This document shows positions 20,401 through 28,990 of a DNA stretch of 64,000 bases, in pieces (the stretch's first letter is position 1; the number at the start of each line of letters is the position of its first letter). The position numbers and the translations under genes are program-made. The DNA is taken from positions 22,346-86,345 of the forward strand of contig CAMWMR010000008.1 of the NCBI GenBank assembly GCA_947175425.1, given 5' to 3'. This DNA is from an uncultured Porphyromonadaceae bacterium (GTDB lineage Bacteria > Bacteroidota > Bacteroidia > Bacteroidales > Muribaculaceae). The notes under the pieces were generated by a model, which was not told the DNA's origin, made no database searches, and worked only from the letters and a program-made list of their open reading frames with translations.

Positions 20401-20520
20401 TCCTATGAGAGGTTCTCCATCTGACTTTGAAACCACCGTCCCGTGCACAGTGATGTTCTGTGCTTGCGAAATTATTGCCATAATCAACAGCAATATCGCA
20501 CTGAGAAATGTTCTTTTCAT
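17482..20520 (-). CDS. SusC/RagA-family TonB-dependent transporter
   Basis: This outer-membrane TonB-dependent importer has 1012 residues. It has a signal peptide (about 1-20) and a carboxypeptidase-like regulatory domain starting ITVHGTVVSKSDGEPLIGA. A TonB-box-like DEVVVVGYQ lies near residue 105. The plug domain contains the SusC segment PLYIIDGVPTDNI with IYGSRAANGVVVITTK, and a beta-barrel ending in FTVGLNIQF completes the protein. No extra N-terminal extension for anti-sigma signalling is present, consistent with control by the hybrid two-component protein upstream. It is the first gene of the fructan uptake operon. Confidence 0.96.
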   Translation of the reverse strand: MKRTFLSAILLLIMAIISQAQNITVHGTVVSKSDGEPLIGASVLCPSTNIGATTDIDGNFSISVPDGAILKFSYIGYVPAEAPAKHHMTIALDENSELLDEVVVVGYQTVRKADLTGAVAVMNMKEPLSENSGNIMNSMAGKLPGVNVVPDAAPGGTGSIRVRGMSTANSSNDPLYIIDGVPTDNINCINPSDIETMQVLKDAASASIYGSRAANGVVVITTKQGKGDRMTINVNYAASAQTIAKRYNMLDANQWGVAYWAASKNSNIAPSHVLYGNGEVPVLQQYVAGNTNYPTTNTDWQDQVYQTAWTNNLTASIANNTEKGSVMLSLNYINQNGNIKETFYERYSARVNSRYDFNKYISVGENLVIARWKNRGMDVAGDRGIPFTAMSQHPALPVRGLDGAWTRPLELIASDLANPVQLINNARDNDLASWRILGNAYLEVKPIEGLSLKTNIGIEHSQYFNNTLGRTVNPGDVNSVSSVYGQGDTWTWTNTANYNKTFAEKHHLTVLLGTEAIGYTFRDVSASREGYAFEDSDYMQIGAGTGTRNNGGGKTQWTVFSLFGKADYNYADRYLASFTIRRDENSRFAKGFRAGIFPAFSVAWRPTQEDFFPRNNVLTDMKIRYSWGQNGNANIPSLYPAYSTYIFNTGNGAYDISGTNSSTTSGITLSGTGNPELKWETTYQNNIGVDFMFFSGALNLSADYYIKKTKDMLTIPPALDVAGENAAMWLNTGDMKNTGWEVTLAYVSPSYGDFSWNGSLNISQYKNKLVALNSRQKFIGGDQRLMPGQPMGIYYGYVCDGIFQNAAEVANHATQTGAAPGRLMYRDLDGNGVIDDNDRCIIGDPNPDLSMGLNLAFKYKAFTLDMFFSGDFGFDIQNHMKRQLLSMNYGNLATNRGADILNAWTPSNTNTDIPALSLTDDNNESRFSTYYVENGSYMKMKYLKLSYTLPSKIIKKIGASALDVYGQAENVFTITKYTGLDPELLPGEYGARIDNGAYPRPRTFTVGLNIQF

Positions 20521-20553
20521 CGTGTTTAGATTTAAGTGAATTTTATTCTACCG

Positions 20554-20561
20554 CAAAAATA
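20554..20561 (-). promoter_or_regulatory. -7 element of the susC operon
   Basis: The minus strand reads TATTTTTGCGG 34 nt upstream of the susC start, matching TAnnTTTG. No -33 TTTG is seen at the normal spacing, as expected for an activator-dependent promoter under the hybrid two-component regulator. Confidence 0.55.
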
Positions 20562-20670
20562 GCCTGTATATTTCAAGTCTATATATAAAGAATGTTGCGC
20601 AAGCTATCAAAAATTGGTCACTCCACATTTTTTATGCATTAATACACCATTTTTATAATATTAAGCCAAT

Positions 20671-20704
20671 AAAAAGCGTTGTCCACGAACCATGAAGACA
20701 ACGC
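20671..20704 (-). terminator. intrinsic terminator of the hybrid two-component gene
   Basis: On the minus strand GCGTTGTC pairs perfectly with GACAACGC, followed at once by TTTTT. It lies 23-57 nt after the stop of the regulator gene and insulates the susC promoter. Confidence 0.85.
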
Positions 20705-20727
20705 CGAATATGATTATAGCCAAATTT

Positions 20728-23463
20728 CTACTTTGACATGCTGTTGCGGAGCTGGGTTGGTGTTTCTCCATAGGCATCTCTGTAACATTTGGTAAAATAC
20801 GCGGGTGTTGAGAAACCTGTTTCGTAAGCTATTTCTCCTATTGTTTTATCGGTTGTAAGGAGCAGTTCTCTTCCGCGCTGCAATCGGAGCCGCCTTATAA
20901 GCTCTACAGGAGCATAATTTGTAAGTGATTTGATTTTGCGATAGAACTGGGAACGTTCAAGCCCCATTTTGGAAGCAATTGCATCCACATTGAGATCGGG
21001 ATTGGAAATACCTTCTTTGAAAACTTTCAAGAAGCGAAGATAGAACTCGTTGTCAATGTCGCCTGCGGGCATTTCGGGATGCTGTGATGTTTTTTCTTTT
21101 TCTGTTGATGAAACAGCAGCCGAGTGCGACAGCCAAAGGTTCTTTATACGCTTGCGGTTAAGAATAAGACTCGCACAACGAGACTTAAGGACACTGTTGT
21201 TAAACGGTTTTGACAGATAACCGTCGGCGCCGCTGTCGTATCCCTCGACACGCTGCTCATCCATGGAACAAGCAGTAAGCATGAGTACGGGTATGTGGGA
21301 AGTAGACACCTCCTTTTTTATATTACGGCAACATTCCAGGCCGTCCATTACCGGCATCATAACATCGCAAATAATAAGGTCGGGAACGTATTTGGCGGCC
21401 ATTCTCACACCTTCCTTGCCATTGGATGCCGTTATTATATTATAATCGGAGCTCAGTAACTCTCCTATAAGTTTTTGAATATCCTTGTTATCGTCAATTA
21501 CAAGTACAATGGGTTTATTTTCATCAAATGTCACGTCAGCATCAATGCTGTCGAGTTCTGCATCCACATCGCGTTGCCCGATATTCTTTTCGGTTTCAGC
21601 CGGAGTGTCGGCTATATGCCTGAGAGGTATGGTCACTGTAAATTCCGTGCCGACGTTTTCGGTGCTTCGCACGCTTATATTCCCATCGTGCAGCTCAATA
21701 AAGGCTTTTGCAAGCGACAGCCCGATGCCTGAACCTTTGGAATGGATATTGTCGACCTGATAAAAGCGGTCGAAAATATTGCCTATCTCTCTTTCGGAAA
21801 TACCCTCCCCTGTATCTGCAATTTTGAATACGAGATTATTGCCGGATATATTATACGACACGGTTATCGAACCGTTATCAGGCGTATATTTGAATGCGTT
21901 GGAAATAAGATTAAAGAAGACCCGCTCAATTTTTTCCGCATCGACAGCAATCGACAAGGGTTGATTGGCTAACGGAGAGTCAATGGATAATTTTATATCC
22001 CGTTTACGGGCAACTGAATAAAATGATTCCAACCAATCCTTTACGGCTTTGGAGAAATCGATTTCCGACAATTTGAGGTCCAGTTTGCCATTCTCATATT
22101 TTCGAAAATCAAGAATTTGATTTATAAGACGTTGCAGTATCTTTACATTCTTGTTGGCTATTTTTATGAGTGTATTTTGTTGCGCAGTGAGATTATCGGC
22201 CTCGGCAAGCTGCGCAACCGGTTCGGCAATAAGAGTGAGCGGTGTGCGCAGGTCGTGCGATACGTTTGTGAAAAATACAAGCTTTGAATGTGTAGCTGCA
22301 CGCAGTTGCTCGTTAAGCATTGTCTGCTTGTCGCGTTCTTCCTCAAGCAACTTATTCTGCGCCATAAGCTCCTTTTGATGACGGCTTCTTTGCCAGTATG
22401 CCCTCAGCAACAGAAAGCCTACTCCGAAAAGAAGAATTATAATGGCTATACTTGCATAGAAGAGTGATGTCTGCGATGAGTGTTGTGCCCAATAATCATC
22501 GATTTTTGCTTTGAGAAACCTCATCTTGCGAGTTTCTTCTTTCAAAGTTTCGTTCTGCAAGAGGAGAATATCGGCATTTGAGAGGTCTACGGCCGATGAA
22601 ACCGGCAAAATAGTCTCTTTCTCGAATGGTTCATTATTCAGAATTGCAAGGGCAGTTCTTATTATCCTGCTGCCCTCGGTAGGATATAGAAAAGTCGCGT
22701 CGATAATGCTGTCGGCAACAGCCTGTATACCGATTTCGGGAGCGGCGTCTATACCTATTATACGTATGTTATCAAGTCCATGGCTTTTGGCGACTTCCGA
22801 TGCTCCTATTGCCATGCGGTCGTTATGAGCATAAATCAAATCGACATCAGGATAAATGTTTAAAAGCGAGTCGACAACTCTCACGGCATCCTCTCTGTTC
22901 CAGTTCCCGAAAGCGCCGGCTATCAGTATTCCTCCGTTTTCCGTAAACTCGGTGATAAATCCATTGTGCCTGCCATTGGCCGGTGTAGAGCCTTTAAGAC
23001 CGTAAATTTCTATTGCTTTAGCGCCGCTGCCAAGCAGATGCAAGGCATAATGCGCCGCCGATCGTCCCAGTCCTTCGTTATCAACGCCTATTCTGGCGGT
23101 ATAGGTATCGCCGTTGATGTTTCTGTCAAAAATAACAACCGGCATACCTTTTTCATACACCTCTTTTATTGCGGGAGTCAAGGCATTTGCTTCGTTGGGA
23201 GCCACAATAATTATATCGAAACCGTTCTCGACAAAATAGTTTATATCTTCAATCTGTTTGGCACTGTTGTCATCGGCCGACCGAATCTCAACAACTGCGT
23301 TCTCATGAAGCATAATCTCGCGGTTGATTTCATCGTTCTGTTTCATTCGCCAGTCATCTTGACTGCACTGGGAAACTCCTATTTTATAAACTTTGTTATC
23401 GGAGCAACCGAAAAGAACGAGCATAATAACCGGTATAATACAATATGATAAAAATCTTTTCAT
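20728..23463 (-). CDS. hybrid two-component regulator with periplasmic sugar-binding domain (fructose/fructan sensor type)
   Basis: This one-protein sensor and activator has 911 residues from ATG 23463. The order is a signal peptide with a lipobox-like LFGC (Cys20), a LacI/ribose-binding-type periplasmic domain (about 25-300), a membrane segment (about 334-355), HisKA with His403 in VSHDLRTPLT, HATPase (NLISNAFKYT, GSGIGLSLAK), a receiver (DLIICDVMMP), and an AraC-type helix-turn-helix at the end. The architecture and the position next to GH32 and fructokinase genes match BT1754 of B. thetaiotaomicron, whose periplasmic domain binds fructose. I infer that it activates both arms of this locus. 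The open frame extends 36 codons upstream but that part is unlikely to be translated. Confidence 0.93.
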   Translation of the reverse strand: MKRFLSYCIIPVIMLVLFGCSDNKVYKIGVSQCSQDDWRMKQNDEINREIMLHENAVVEIRSADDNSAKQIEDINYFVENGFDIIIVAPNEANALTPAIKEVYEKGMPVVIFDRNINGDTYTARIGVDNEGLGRSAAHYALHLLGSGAKAIEIYGLKGSTPANGRHNGFITEFTENGGILIAGAFGNWNREDAVRVVDSLLNIYPDVDLIYAHNDRMAIGASEVAKSHGLDNIRIIGIDAAPEIGIQAVADSIIDATFLYPTEGSRIIRTALAILNNEPFEKETILPVSSAVDLSNADILLLQNETLKEETRKMRFLKAKIDDYWAQHSSQTSLFYASIAIIILLFGVGFLLLRAYWQRSRHQKELMAQNKLLEEERDKQTMLNEQLRAATHSKLVFFTNVSHDLRTPLTLIAEPVAQLAEADNLTAQQNTLIKIANKNVKILQRLINQILDFRKYENGKLDLKLSEIDFSKAVKDWLESFYSVARKRDIKLSIDSPLANQPLSIAVDAEKIERVFFNLISNAFKYTPDNGSITVSYNISGNNLVFKIADTGEGISEREIGNIFDRFYQVDNIHSKGSGIGLSLAKAFIELHDGNISVRSTENVGTEFTVTIPLRHIADTPAETEKNIGQRDVDAELDSIDADVTFDENKPIVLVIDDNKDIQKLIGELLSSDYNIITASNGKEGVRMAAKYVPDLIICDVMMPVMDGLECCRNIKKEVSTSHIPVLMLTACSMDEQRVEGYDSGADGYLSKPFNNSVLKSRCASLILNRKRIKNLWLSHSAAVSSTEKEKTSQHPEMPAGDIDNEFYLRFLKVFKEGISNPDLNVDAIASKMGLERSQFYRKIKSLTNYAPVELIRRLRLQRGRELLLTTDKTIGEIAYETGFSTPAYFTKCYRDAYGETPTQLRNSMSK

Positions 23464-23489
23464 TTTTCCGGTAATTGTTTTAGGGCTTG

Positions 23490-23497
23490 CAAATATA
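23490..23497 (-). promoter_or_regulatory. -7 element of the hybrid two-component gene
   Basis: The minus strand reads TATATTTG, a perfect TAnnTTTG core, about 27 nt upstream of the chosen start. This supports the start at 23463 over the longer frame. Confidence 0.5.
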
Positions 23498-23603
23498 ACG
23501 ATAATTCCATGAAAAAGAGTGCTTAAGATATTAAAAAACGAGCTTTGCAACATATTTGATATACTATGCACTATTTTTTATATCCATTCTTCTGTTATTA
23601 TAG

Positions 23604-23611
23604 TATTTTTG
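23604..23611 (+). promoter_or_regulatory. -7 element of the GH32-permease-fructokinase operon
   Basis: TATTTTTG lies 79 bp upstream of the GH32 start in the divergent region shared with the regulator gene. No -33 element is evident, which again fits activation by the hybrid regulator. Confidence 0.5.
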
Positions 23612-23689
23612 CGATGTTGAACGATAGTCCTTACATGCACCTGAACAGCAGAGGATTGTCACAAACCTTTAAAATAAAAATAATACCAT

Positions 23690-25525
23690 ATGAAACTGAA
23701 ATTTCTCCCCCCTGCCATGATGTTACTCGGGGCTCAGCTGCTACCTTTAAATATAGCGGCTGCCGACGGCATTGAGGTAAATCATCTCGGTGTAAACAAT
23801 ACCATTGTACGAATTACCGGCGATGGCAAATACCTGTTACTCCCCGTTCAGGAATCGATTGACGATGCACGAATAGCTGTTTTAGTTGACGGAAAGCCGG
23901 CAAAGAATTTGAATGTGCGCCTGGCCAAGACCAAAGTCGACTATATGGTGCCATTCGACCTCACTCCATATAAAGGGCACGACATACTCATGAATATTGT
24001 AACCACACAGAGCCGCTCCAATGTACGTGAAATTAAAGAGGACGCCTGTTGGAAAAATATAGCATTAGCCGATACTTTCGATACAACTAATACCGAACAG
24101 TATCGTCCTGTGTACCACCACACACCTTTATACGGCTGGATGAACGACCCTAACGGCATGGTTTACAAGGACGGAGTGTGGCATTTGTGCTATCAGTGGA
24201 ATCCTTACGGCTCGAAGTGGCAGAATCTCTCGTGGGGACAGTCCACAAGCCGCGATTTGATTCATTGGGATCGCAGTAGCAAAGCCGTTCTTGAGCCTGA
24301 CGGACTTGGAATGATTTTCAGCGGCAGCGCGGCCATTGACAAAACCGGAAGTGCCGGATTCGGCAAGGATGCCGTTGTTGCAATGTATACTTCGGCCGAC
24401 GTAAGCCAAATACAAAGCCTGGCGTCAAGCAAAGACGGAGGCTATAGCTACGATGTGTATGCCGGCAATCCTGTTTTGACTCTTGACAGCGAAGCCCGCG
24501 ACCCGAATATGTTTTGGGACGACAATGCCGGTCATTGGGTGCTTACCCTTGCTCACGCGCTTGAACATGAAATGCTTATTTTCACTTCGCCGGATATGAA
24601 AGAATGGACTTTGCAGAGCAGTTTCGGCAAGGGTTTAGGCGCTCAGGACGGCGTTTGGGAATGCCCCGACTTGTTCGAGCTTACTGTTGACGGCACCGGC
24701 GAAAAGAAATGGGTACTGATTTGCAACATCAACCCCGGCGGCCCCTTCGGAGGCAGCGCCACACAATATTTCACGGGCAAATTCGACGGCAAAGTTTTCA
24801 CACCCGATACCGATGCCAACGGCAATGTGCCTACAAAGTGGATGGATTTCGGCAAGGATCATTATGCTACAGTAAGTTTCAGCGATGCTCCCGATAATCG
24901 CCGCACAGTAATAGGCTGGATGAGCAACTGGCAGTATGCCGCCGAAGTTCCCACCATGCAGTATCGCAGCGCGAATACGCTTCCCCGTGATGTTAGTCTG
25001 TTCAAGGGCGAAGACGGCCTGACATATATGTCGTCGGCACCTTCTCCCGAGCTTTCGGCTCTGCGCGACAAACGCACGGTTAATGTTAAAAATGTGTCGA
25101 CAGGCAATAAAGGCCGCGAGTATATGCTCCCCGCGACAAACGACGGTGTGTGTGAAATACTTATAGATATTGACAGCAAAAAAGCCGATTCCGTTGAGAT
25201 TAAGCTTTCCAACAATGCCAATGAATATGTTTCCATGATATATAACGCCTCTGCCGGAACTCTGTCGTTCGACCGTCGCGAGAGCGGAATTGTTGATTTC
25301 AGTCAGGATTTCCCCGCCGTGACAACAGCACCCACTTTCGAAAAAAGCGGAAAAGTATCGTTACGTATATTTGTTGACAAATCAAGCATTGAAGTTTTCG
25401 GGAACGGCGGGAAATTTGTAATGACCAACCTTGTGTTCCCCACTGCTCCGTACTCACAACTTTCTGTAAAAGCAGTCGGAGGCAATGCCAGAATTGATAA
25501 CCTTGAAATATTCTCCATAAAATAA
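23690..25525 (+). CDS. GH32 fructan beta-fructosidase (levanase/inulinase type)
   Basis: This exported 611-residue glycoside hydrolase family 32 enzyme cleaves beta-fructosides. A signal peptide (1-25) is followed by a beta-rich N-terminal domain (about 28-125, of the DUF4980 type found in Bacteroidetes GH32). The propeller then carries all three catalytic motifs: WMNDPNG with nucleophile Asp153, RDP at 270-272, and WECPD with acid/base Glu324. The C-terminal sandwich ends in SIEVFGNGG. The signal ends without a lipobox Cys, so it is probably periplasmic. It heads a plus-strand operon with the permease and fructokinase and would release fructose for them. Confidence 0.94.
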   Translation: MKLKFLPPAMMLLGAQLLPLNIAAADGIEVNHLGVNNTIVRITGDGKYLLLPVQESIDDARIAVLVDGKPAKNLNVRLAKTKVDYMVPFDLTPYKGHDILMNIVTTQSRSNVREIKEDACWKNIALADTFDTTNTEQYRPVYHHTPLYGWMNDPNGMVYKDGVWHLCYQWNPYGSKWQNLSWGQSTSRDLIHWDRSSKAVLEPDGLGMIFSGSAAIDKTGSAGFGKDAVVAMYTSADVSQIQSLASSKDGGYSYDVYAGNPVLTLDSEARDPNMFWDDNAGHWVLTLAHALEHEMLIFTSPDMKEWTLQSSFGKGLGAQDGVWECPDLFELTVDGTGEKKWVLICNINPGGPFGGSATQYFTGKFDGKVFTPDTDANGNVPTKWMDFGKDHYATVSFSDAPDNRRTVIGWMSNWQYAAEVPTMQYRSANTLPRDVSLFKGEDGLTYMSSAPSPELSALRDKRTVNVKNVSTGNKGREYMLPATNDGVCEILIDIDSKKADSVEIKLSNNANEYVSMIYNASAGTLSFDRRESGIVDFSQDFPAVTTAPTFEKSGKVSLRIFVDKSSIEVFGNGGKFVMTNLVFPTAPYSQLSVKAVGGNARIDNLEIFSIK

Positions 25526-25555
25526 CAGTCAGCAAACATCTAAATCCAATATATT

Positions 25556-26737
25556 ATGGCACAAACGCTTGTCACAAATCGGAAATCGTTCCTGCTCCAG
25601 ATAATACCCGTTATGTTATGTTTCTTTGTAATGGGATTTGTGGATCTCGTCGGAACGGCATCAAACTATGTTCAGAAAGATTTGAGCCTCTCGGACTCTC
25701 AGGCAAATCTTTTCCCTTCGCTGGTATTTTTCTGGTTCCTCATTTTCTCAGTTCCCACGGGAATGCTTATGAACAAAATAGGACGTAAAAAGACTGTTCT
25801 TATAAGTATAATAGTAACCGCAGCCTCACTTTTCATTCCCGTATTCGGCGACAACTACTATGTTATGCTCGTATCGTTTTCGCTGCTGGGAATAGGCAAC
25901 GCTATTATGCAGACATCGCTTAATCCGCTTGTAACCAATCTTATCAGCGGCGACAAACTTGCCTCGACTCTCACCTTCGGGCAGTTTGTGAAAGCAATTG
26001 CATCGTTCCTCGCTCCTGTTATCGCTGCCTGGGGAGCAACAACTTTATTTCCCACATTCGGACTGGGATGGAGGGCTTTGTTCGTTATATATGCAGTAAT
26101 AAGCCTGCTTTCAATATCATTGCTGGCCGCCACTCCTATCAAAGAGGAAAAACCTGACAAGGCTTCGGGAGTGGGCGAATGTCTTAAATTGCTCGGGCGT
26201 CCTTTCATCTTCCTCTGTTTCCTTGGCATTATGTGCCATGTTGGAATTGATGTGGGCACAAATACAACCGCTCCCAAAATTATTATGGAACGTCTCGGGC
26301 TTCCATTGGAAGAGGCCGGCTTTGCAACGGGAATTTACTTTATTTTCCGTACTGCAGGATGCTTTTTAGGCGCTTTTCTGCTCAGAGCTATGTCGGCACG
26401 CATATTCTTTGCAATCAGCGTTGTGATGATACTTGCCGGCATGGGGCTGCTGTACTTCTGCAATACGCTTACGCCTCTTTATATTGGTATTGCTCTTATC
26501 GGATTCGGCAACTCCAACATATTCCCGGTAATATTCTCGCAGGCGCTTATGTACACTCCCAACGAACGCAATGAAGTATCGGGACTTATGATTATGGGAC
26601 TGTTCGGCGGTACCGTTTTCCCCTTGGCCATGGGCTATGCAGCAGATGCTGTCGGACAAGCAGGCGCAGTTGCCGTTATGACTGTCGGCGTGATATATCT
26701 AATGTACTATACATTAAAAATTAGAAAAATTCAATAG
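25556..26737 (+). CDS. MFS sugar permease (probable fructose/hexose importer)
   Basis: This 393-residue inner-membrane protein has about twelve hydrophobic segments. The MFS loop motif is seen as MNKIGRKKTVL between segments 2 and 3. The PSLVFFWFLIFSVPTG region resembles the FucP/glucose-galactose permease branch that Bacteroidetes use for monosaccharides. It lies between the GH32 and fructokinase genes, with 30 nt and 24 nt gaps, so fructose is the likely substrate, as for BT1758. Substrate assignment is by context. Confidence 0.88.
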   Translation: MAQTLVTNRKSFLLQIIPVMLCFFVMGFVDLVGTASNYVQKDLSLSDSQANLFPSLVFFWFLIFSVPTGMLMNKIGRKKTVLISIIVTAASLFIPVFGDNYYVMLVSFSLLGIGNAIMQTSLNPLVTNLISGDKLASTLTFGQFVKAIASFLAPVIAAWGATTLFPTFGLGWRALFVIYAVISLLSISLLAATPIKEEKPDKASGVGECLKLLGRPFIFLCFLGIMCHVGIDVGTNTTAPKIIMERLGLPLEEAGFATGIYFIFRTAGCFLGAFLLRAMSARIFFAISVVMILAGMGLLYFCNTLTPLYIGIALIGFGNSNIFPVIFSQALMYTPNERNEVSGLMIMGLFGGTVFPLAMGYAADAVGQAGAVAVMTVGVIYLMYYTLKIRKIQ

Positions 26738-26761
26738 AACAATCAATAATACCTTAACGAC

Positions 26762-27640
26762 ATGAATAACATAATCGTAGGAATGGGCGAAGCTCTTTGG
26801 GATGTACTTCCCGAAGGTAAAAAAATAGGAGGCGCTCCCGCCAATTTCGCCTACCATGTTTCGCAATTCGGTTTGCCAAGCTGCGTTGTAAGCGCTATCG
26901 GCGAAGACGCCCTTGGCAAGGAAATAATAGAAAACTTCACATCCAAGGGTCTTAACCAGCTCATTGCCGAAGTGCCCTACCCCACAGGTACGGTACAGGT
27001 TGAAATAGAGCCCGCAGGTGTGCCCCAATATGAAATCAAGGAAAATGTAGCATGGGACAACATTCCCTATACCGCACATCTTGAGGCTCTTGCCGAAAAA
27101 ACCAAGGCGGTGTGTTTCGGCTCGCTGGCTCAGCGCAATATTGTTTCGCGCAATACTATAAACCGTTTTCTTGATGCAATGCCTCAAAAAGACGACAACC
27201 TCATTGTTTTTGATGTGAATCTACGCCAGGGATTCTATAACAAAGAGATTCTATGCAACTCCATGAGCCGTTGCAACATACTCAAAATCAACGACGAGGA
27301 ACTTGTTACAGTAAGCCGTATGTTCGGCTATCCCGGCATTGACCTCCAGGACAAATGCTGGATATTGCTGGGCAAATACAACCTGAAGATGCTTATCCTT
27401 ACCTGCGGTATCAACGGAAGTTACGTGTTCACTCCGGGTAATGTATCGTTCCAGCCGACTCCTAAAGTGGAAGTTGCCGATACCGTCGGCGCCGGCGACA
27501 GCTTTACAGCCGCTTTTATAGCCTCCATACTCAAAGGCAAAAGTGTGGCCGAAGCTCATTCGCTTGCCGTGCAGACCTCGGCATTTGTTTGCACAAAGAA
27601 AGGTGCAATGCCTATTCTTCCTCCCGAACTTACTGCATAA
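26762..27640 (+). CDS. PfkB-family carbohydrate kinase, probable fructokinase
   Basis: This cytosolic sugar kinase of the PfkB/ribokinase fold has 292 residues. The N-terminal GEALWDVLPEGKKIGGAPANFAYH holds the sugar-contacting Asp and the first PfkB signature. The second signature, DTVGAGDSFTAAF near residue 245, contains the catalytic-base Asp and the anion hole. It phosphorylates the imported sugar, by context fructose, into glycolysis. It is the last gene of the plus-strand arm of the fructan locus and is followed by a strong terminator. Confidence 0.92.
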   Translation: MNNIIVGMGEALWDVLPEGKKIGGAPANFAYHVSQFGLPSCVVSAIGEDALGKEIIENFTSKGLNQLIAEVPYPTGTVQVEIEPAGVPQYEIKENVAWDNIPYTAHLEALAEKTKAVCFGSLAQRNIVSRNTINRFLDAMPQKDDNLIVFDVNLRQGFYNKEILCNSMSRCNILKINDEELVTVSRMFGYPGIDLQDKCWILLGKYNLKMLILTCGINGSYVFTPGNVSFQPTPKVEVADTVGAGDSFTAAFIASILKGKSVAEAHSLAVQTSAFVCTKKGAMPILPPELTA

Positions 27641-27669
27641 ACAAGGTTCAAGGTTATACAGATATGTAA

Positions 27670-27702
27670 CGAGGGCGGTGAAAATCACCGCCCTCGCTTT
27701 TA
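27670..27702 (+). terminator. intrinsic terminator of the fructan operon
   Basis: CGAGGGCGGTG and CACCGCCCTCG form a perfect 11-bp stem with an AAAAT loop, followed by CTTTTATTG. It sits between convergent operons. On the minus strand there is no T run, so it works mainly for the fructokinase side. Confidence 0.88.
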
Positions 27703-27725
27703 TTGTTTACAAGCAAACGCCTGCG

Positions 27726-28985
27726 TTACTGAATGCTCTCTTTGATTTTATCCACAATGTAGCGGACGTGGTCGTCGGTAACCCAGGGGCCGGCGGGGAG
27801 GCATATGCCTGTGGCGAAGAGTTCTTCGCTCACGCCGTTTACATAGGCGGGGGCGTTGCGGTAGACGGGCTGTTTGTGCATGGGTTTCCACAAGGGGCGC
27901 GATTCAATGTTGGCGGCGTCGAGTGCCATGCGCAAGGCTTCTACATTGTCGTTGGGCTGGCAGTCGGTTACTGCGGTGCAGGCCGCATGAGTTACTCCTG
28001 CGGCGCCGCCCACGGCTCCGGTAATTACCTGTTTATAGGCGTTTTCCTGGCCTTTGATGCGGAGCGAAGGGTCGAGTGTGGCGGTACAGAGCCAGAAGTT
28101 GGAATCGTATTCGGCTCCGGGATTGCAGTGCATTTCTATGCCTTCCACGTCCTTGAGCAGTTCTTCGTAAAGAGCCTGTACGTGACGGTGGTGGGCGATG
28201 TGCTCGTCAACAATTGTCATTTGTCCGCGGCCAATACCGGCGCAGATGTTGCTCATGCGGTAGTTGTAGCCTATTGCTTCGTGCTGATAGTAGGGATAGC
28301 TTTCGCGTGCCTGGGTGGCATACCACAGGATCTCGCGGGCTTTGTCGGTGTCGGGACAGATGAGTGCGCCGCCGCCCGAAGTGGTTATCATTTTGTTGCC
28401 GTTGAACGAGAGAACGCCGTACTCGCCGAATGTGCCGAGCGCCTGTCCGTTGAAGTTTGAGCCGAAACCTTCGGCGCCGTCCTCGATTACGGGGATTTCA
28501 TAGCGGCGGGCAATCTCCATTATTTTGTCAATCTGATAGGGCATGCCGTAGAGAGCAACGGGAATAATGGCTTTGGGCTTGCGTCCGGTCTTGGCAATGC
28601 GGTCCTTGATTGCTTCTTCGAGCAGTTCGGGATCCATGTTCCATGAGTCTTTTTCGGAATCGATGAACACGGGTGTTGCGCCAAGGTAGGTGATAGGATG
28701 ACTGGAGGCGCAGAATGTGAACGACTGCACCAGCACTTCGTCGCCGGCACCAACGCCACAAGCAATAAGCGCAAGATGCACAGCGGCAGTCCCGGCCGAC
28801 AGACAAACCACTTTTTTGTCGAGGGCTTCCTTGCCCTCGCGGCGGTTAACAAACTCTTCCAGGTCGTGCTCGAAACCGGTCACATTCGGCCCCATGGGCA
28901 CAACCCAGTTGGTATCGAAGGCCTCTTTGATAAAGTCCTGTTCCTTTCCGCTCATATGAGCCAAGCAAAGTAATATCCGTTCCAT
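27726..28985 (-). CDS. DegT/DnrJ/EryC1/StrS-family sugar aminotransferase
   Basis: This PLP-dependent enzyme transfers an amino group to a keto-sugar nucleotide. The 419-residue length is typical. VVCLSAGTAAVHLALIA binds the PLP phosphate. VIEDGAEGFGSN carries the Asp that pairs with the pyridine nitrogen. LSFNGNKMITTSGGG contains the Schiff-base Lys. It lies 5 nt after a PglC-like phosphoglycosyl transferase gene, the arrangement known from UDP-di-N-acetylbacillosamine-type pathways, where PglE makes the 4-amino sugar. The matching dehydratase and acetyltransferase are not in the window, so the exact sugar is open. It is the last gene of the capsule operon. Confidence 0.92.
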   Translation of the reverse strand: MERILLCLAHMSGKEQDFIKEAFDTNWVVPMGPNVTGFEHDLEEFVNRREGKEALDKKVVCLSAGTAAVHLALIACGVGAGDEVLVQSFTFCASSHPITYLGATPVFIDSEKDSWNMDPELLEEAIKDRIAKTGRKPKAIIPVALYGMPYQIDKIMEIARRYEIPVIEDGAEGFGSNFNGQALGTFGEYGVLSFNGNKMITTSGGGALICPDTDKAREILWYATQARESYPYYQHEAIGYNYRMSNICAGIGRGQMTIVDEHIAHHRHVQALYEELLKDVEGIEMHCNPGAEYDSNFWLCTATLDPSLRIKGQENAYKQVITGAVGGAAGVTHAACTAVTDCQPNDNVEALRMALDAANIESRPLWKPMHKQPVYRNAPAYVNGVSEELFATGICLPAGPWVTDDHVRYIVDKIKESIQ

Positions 28986-28990
28986 AGCTT

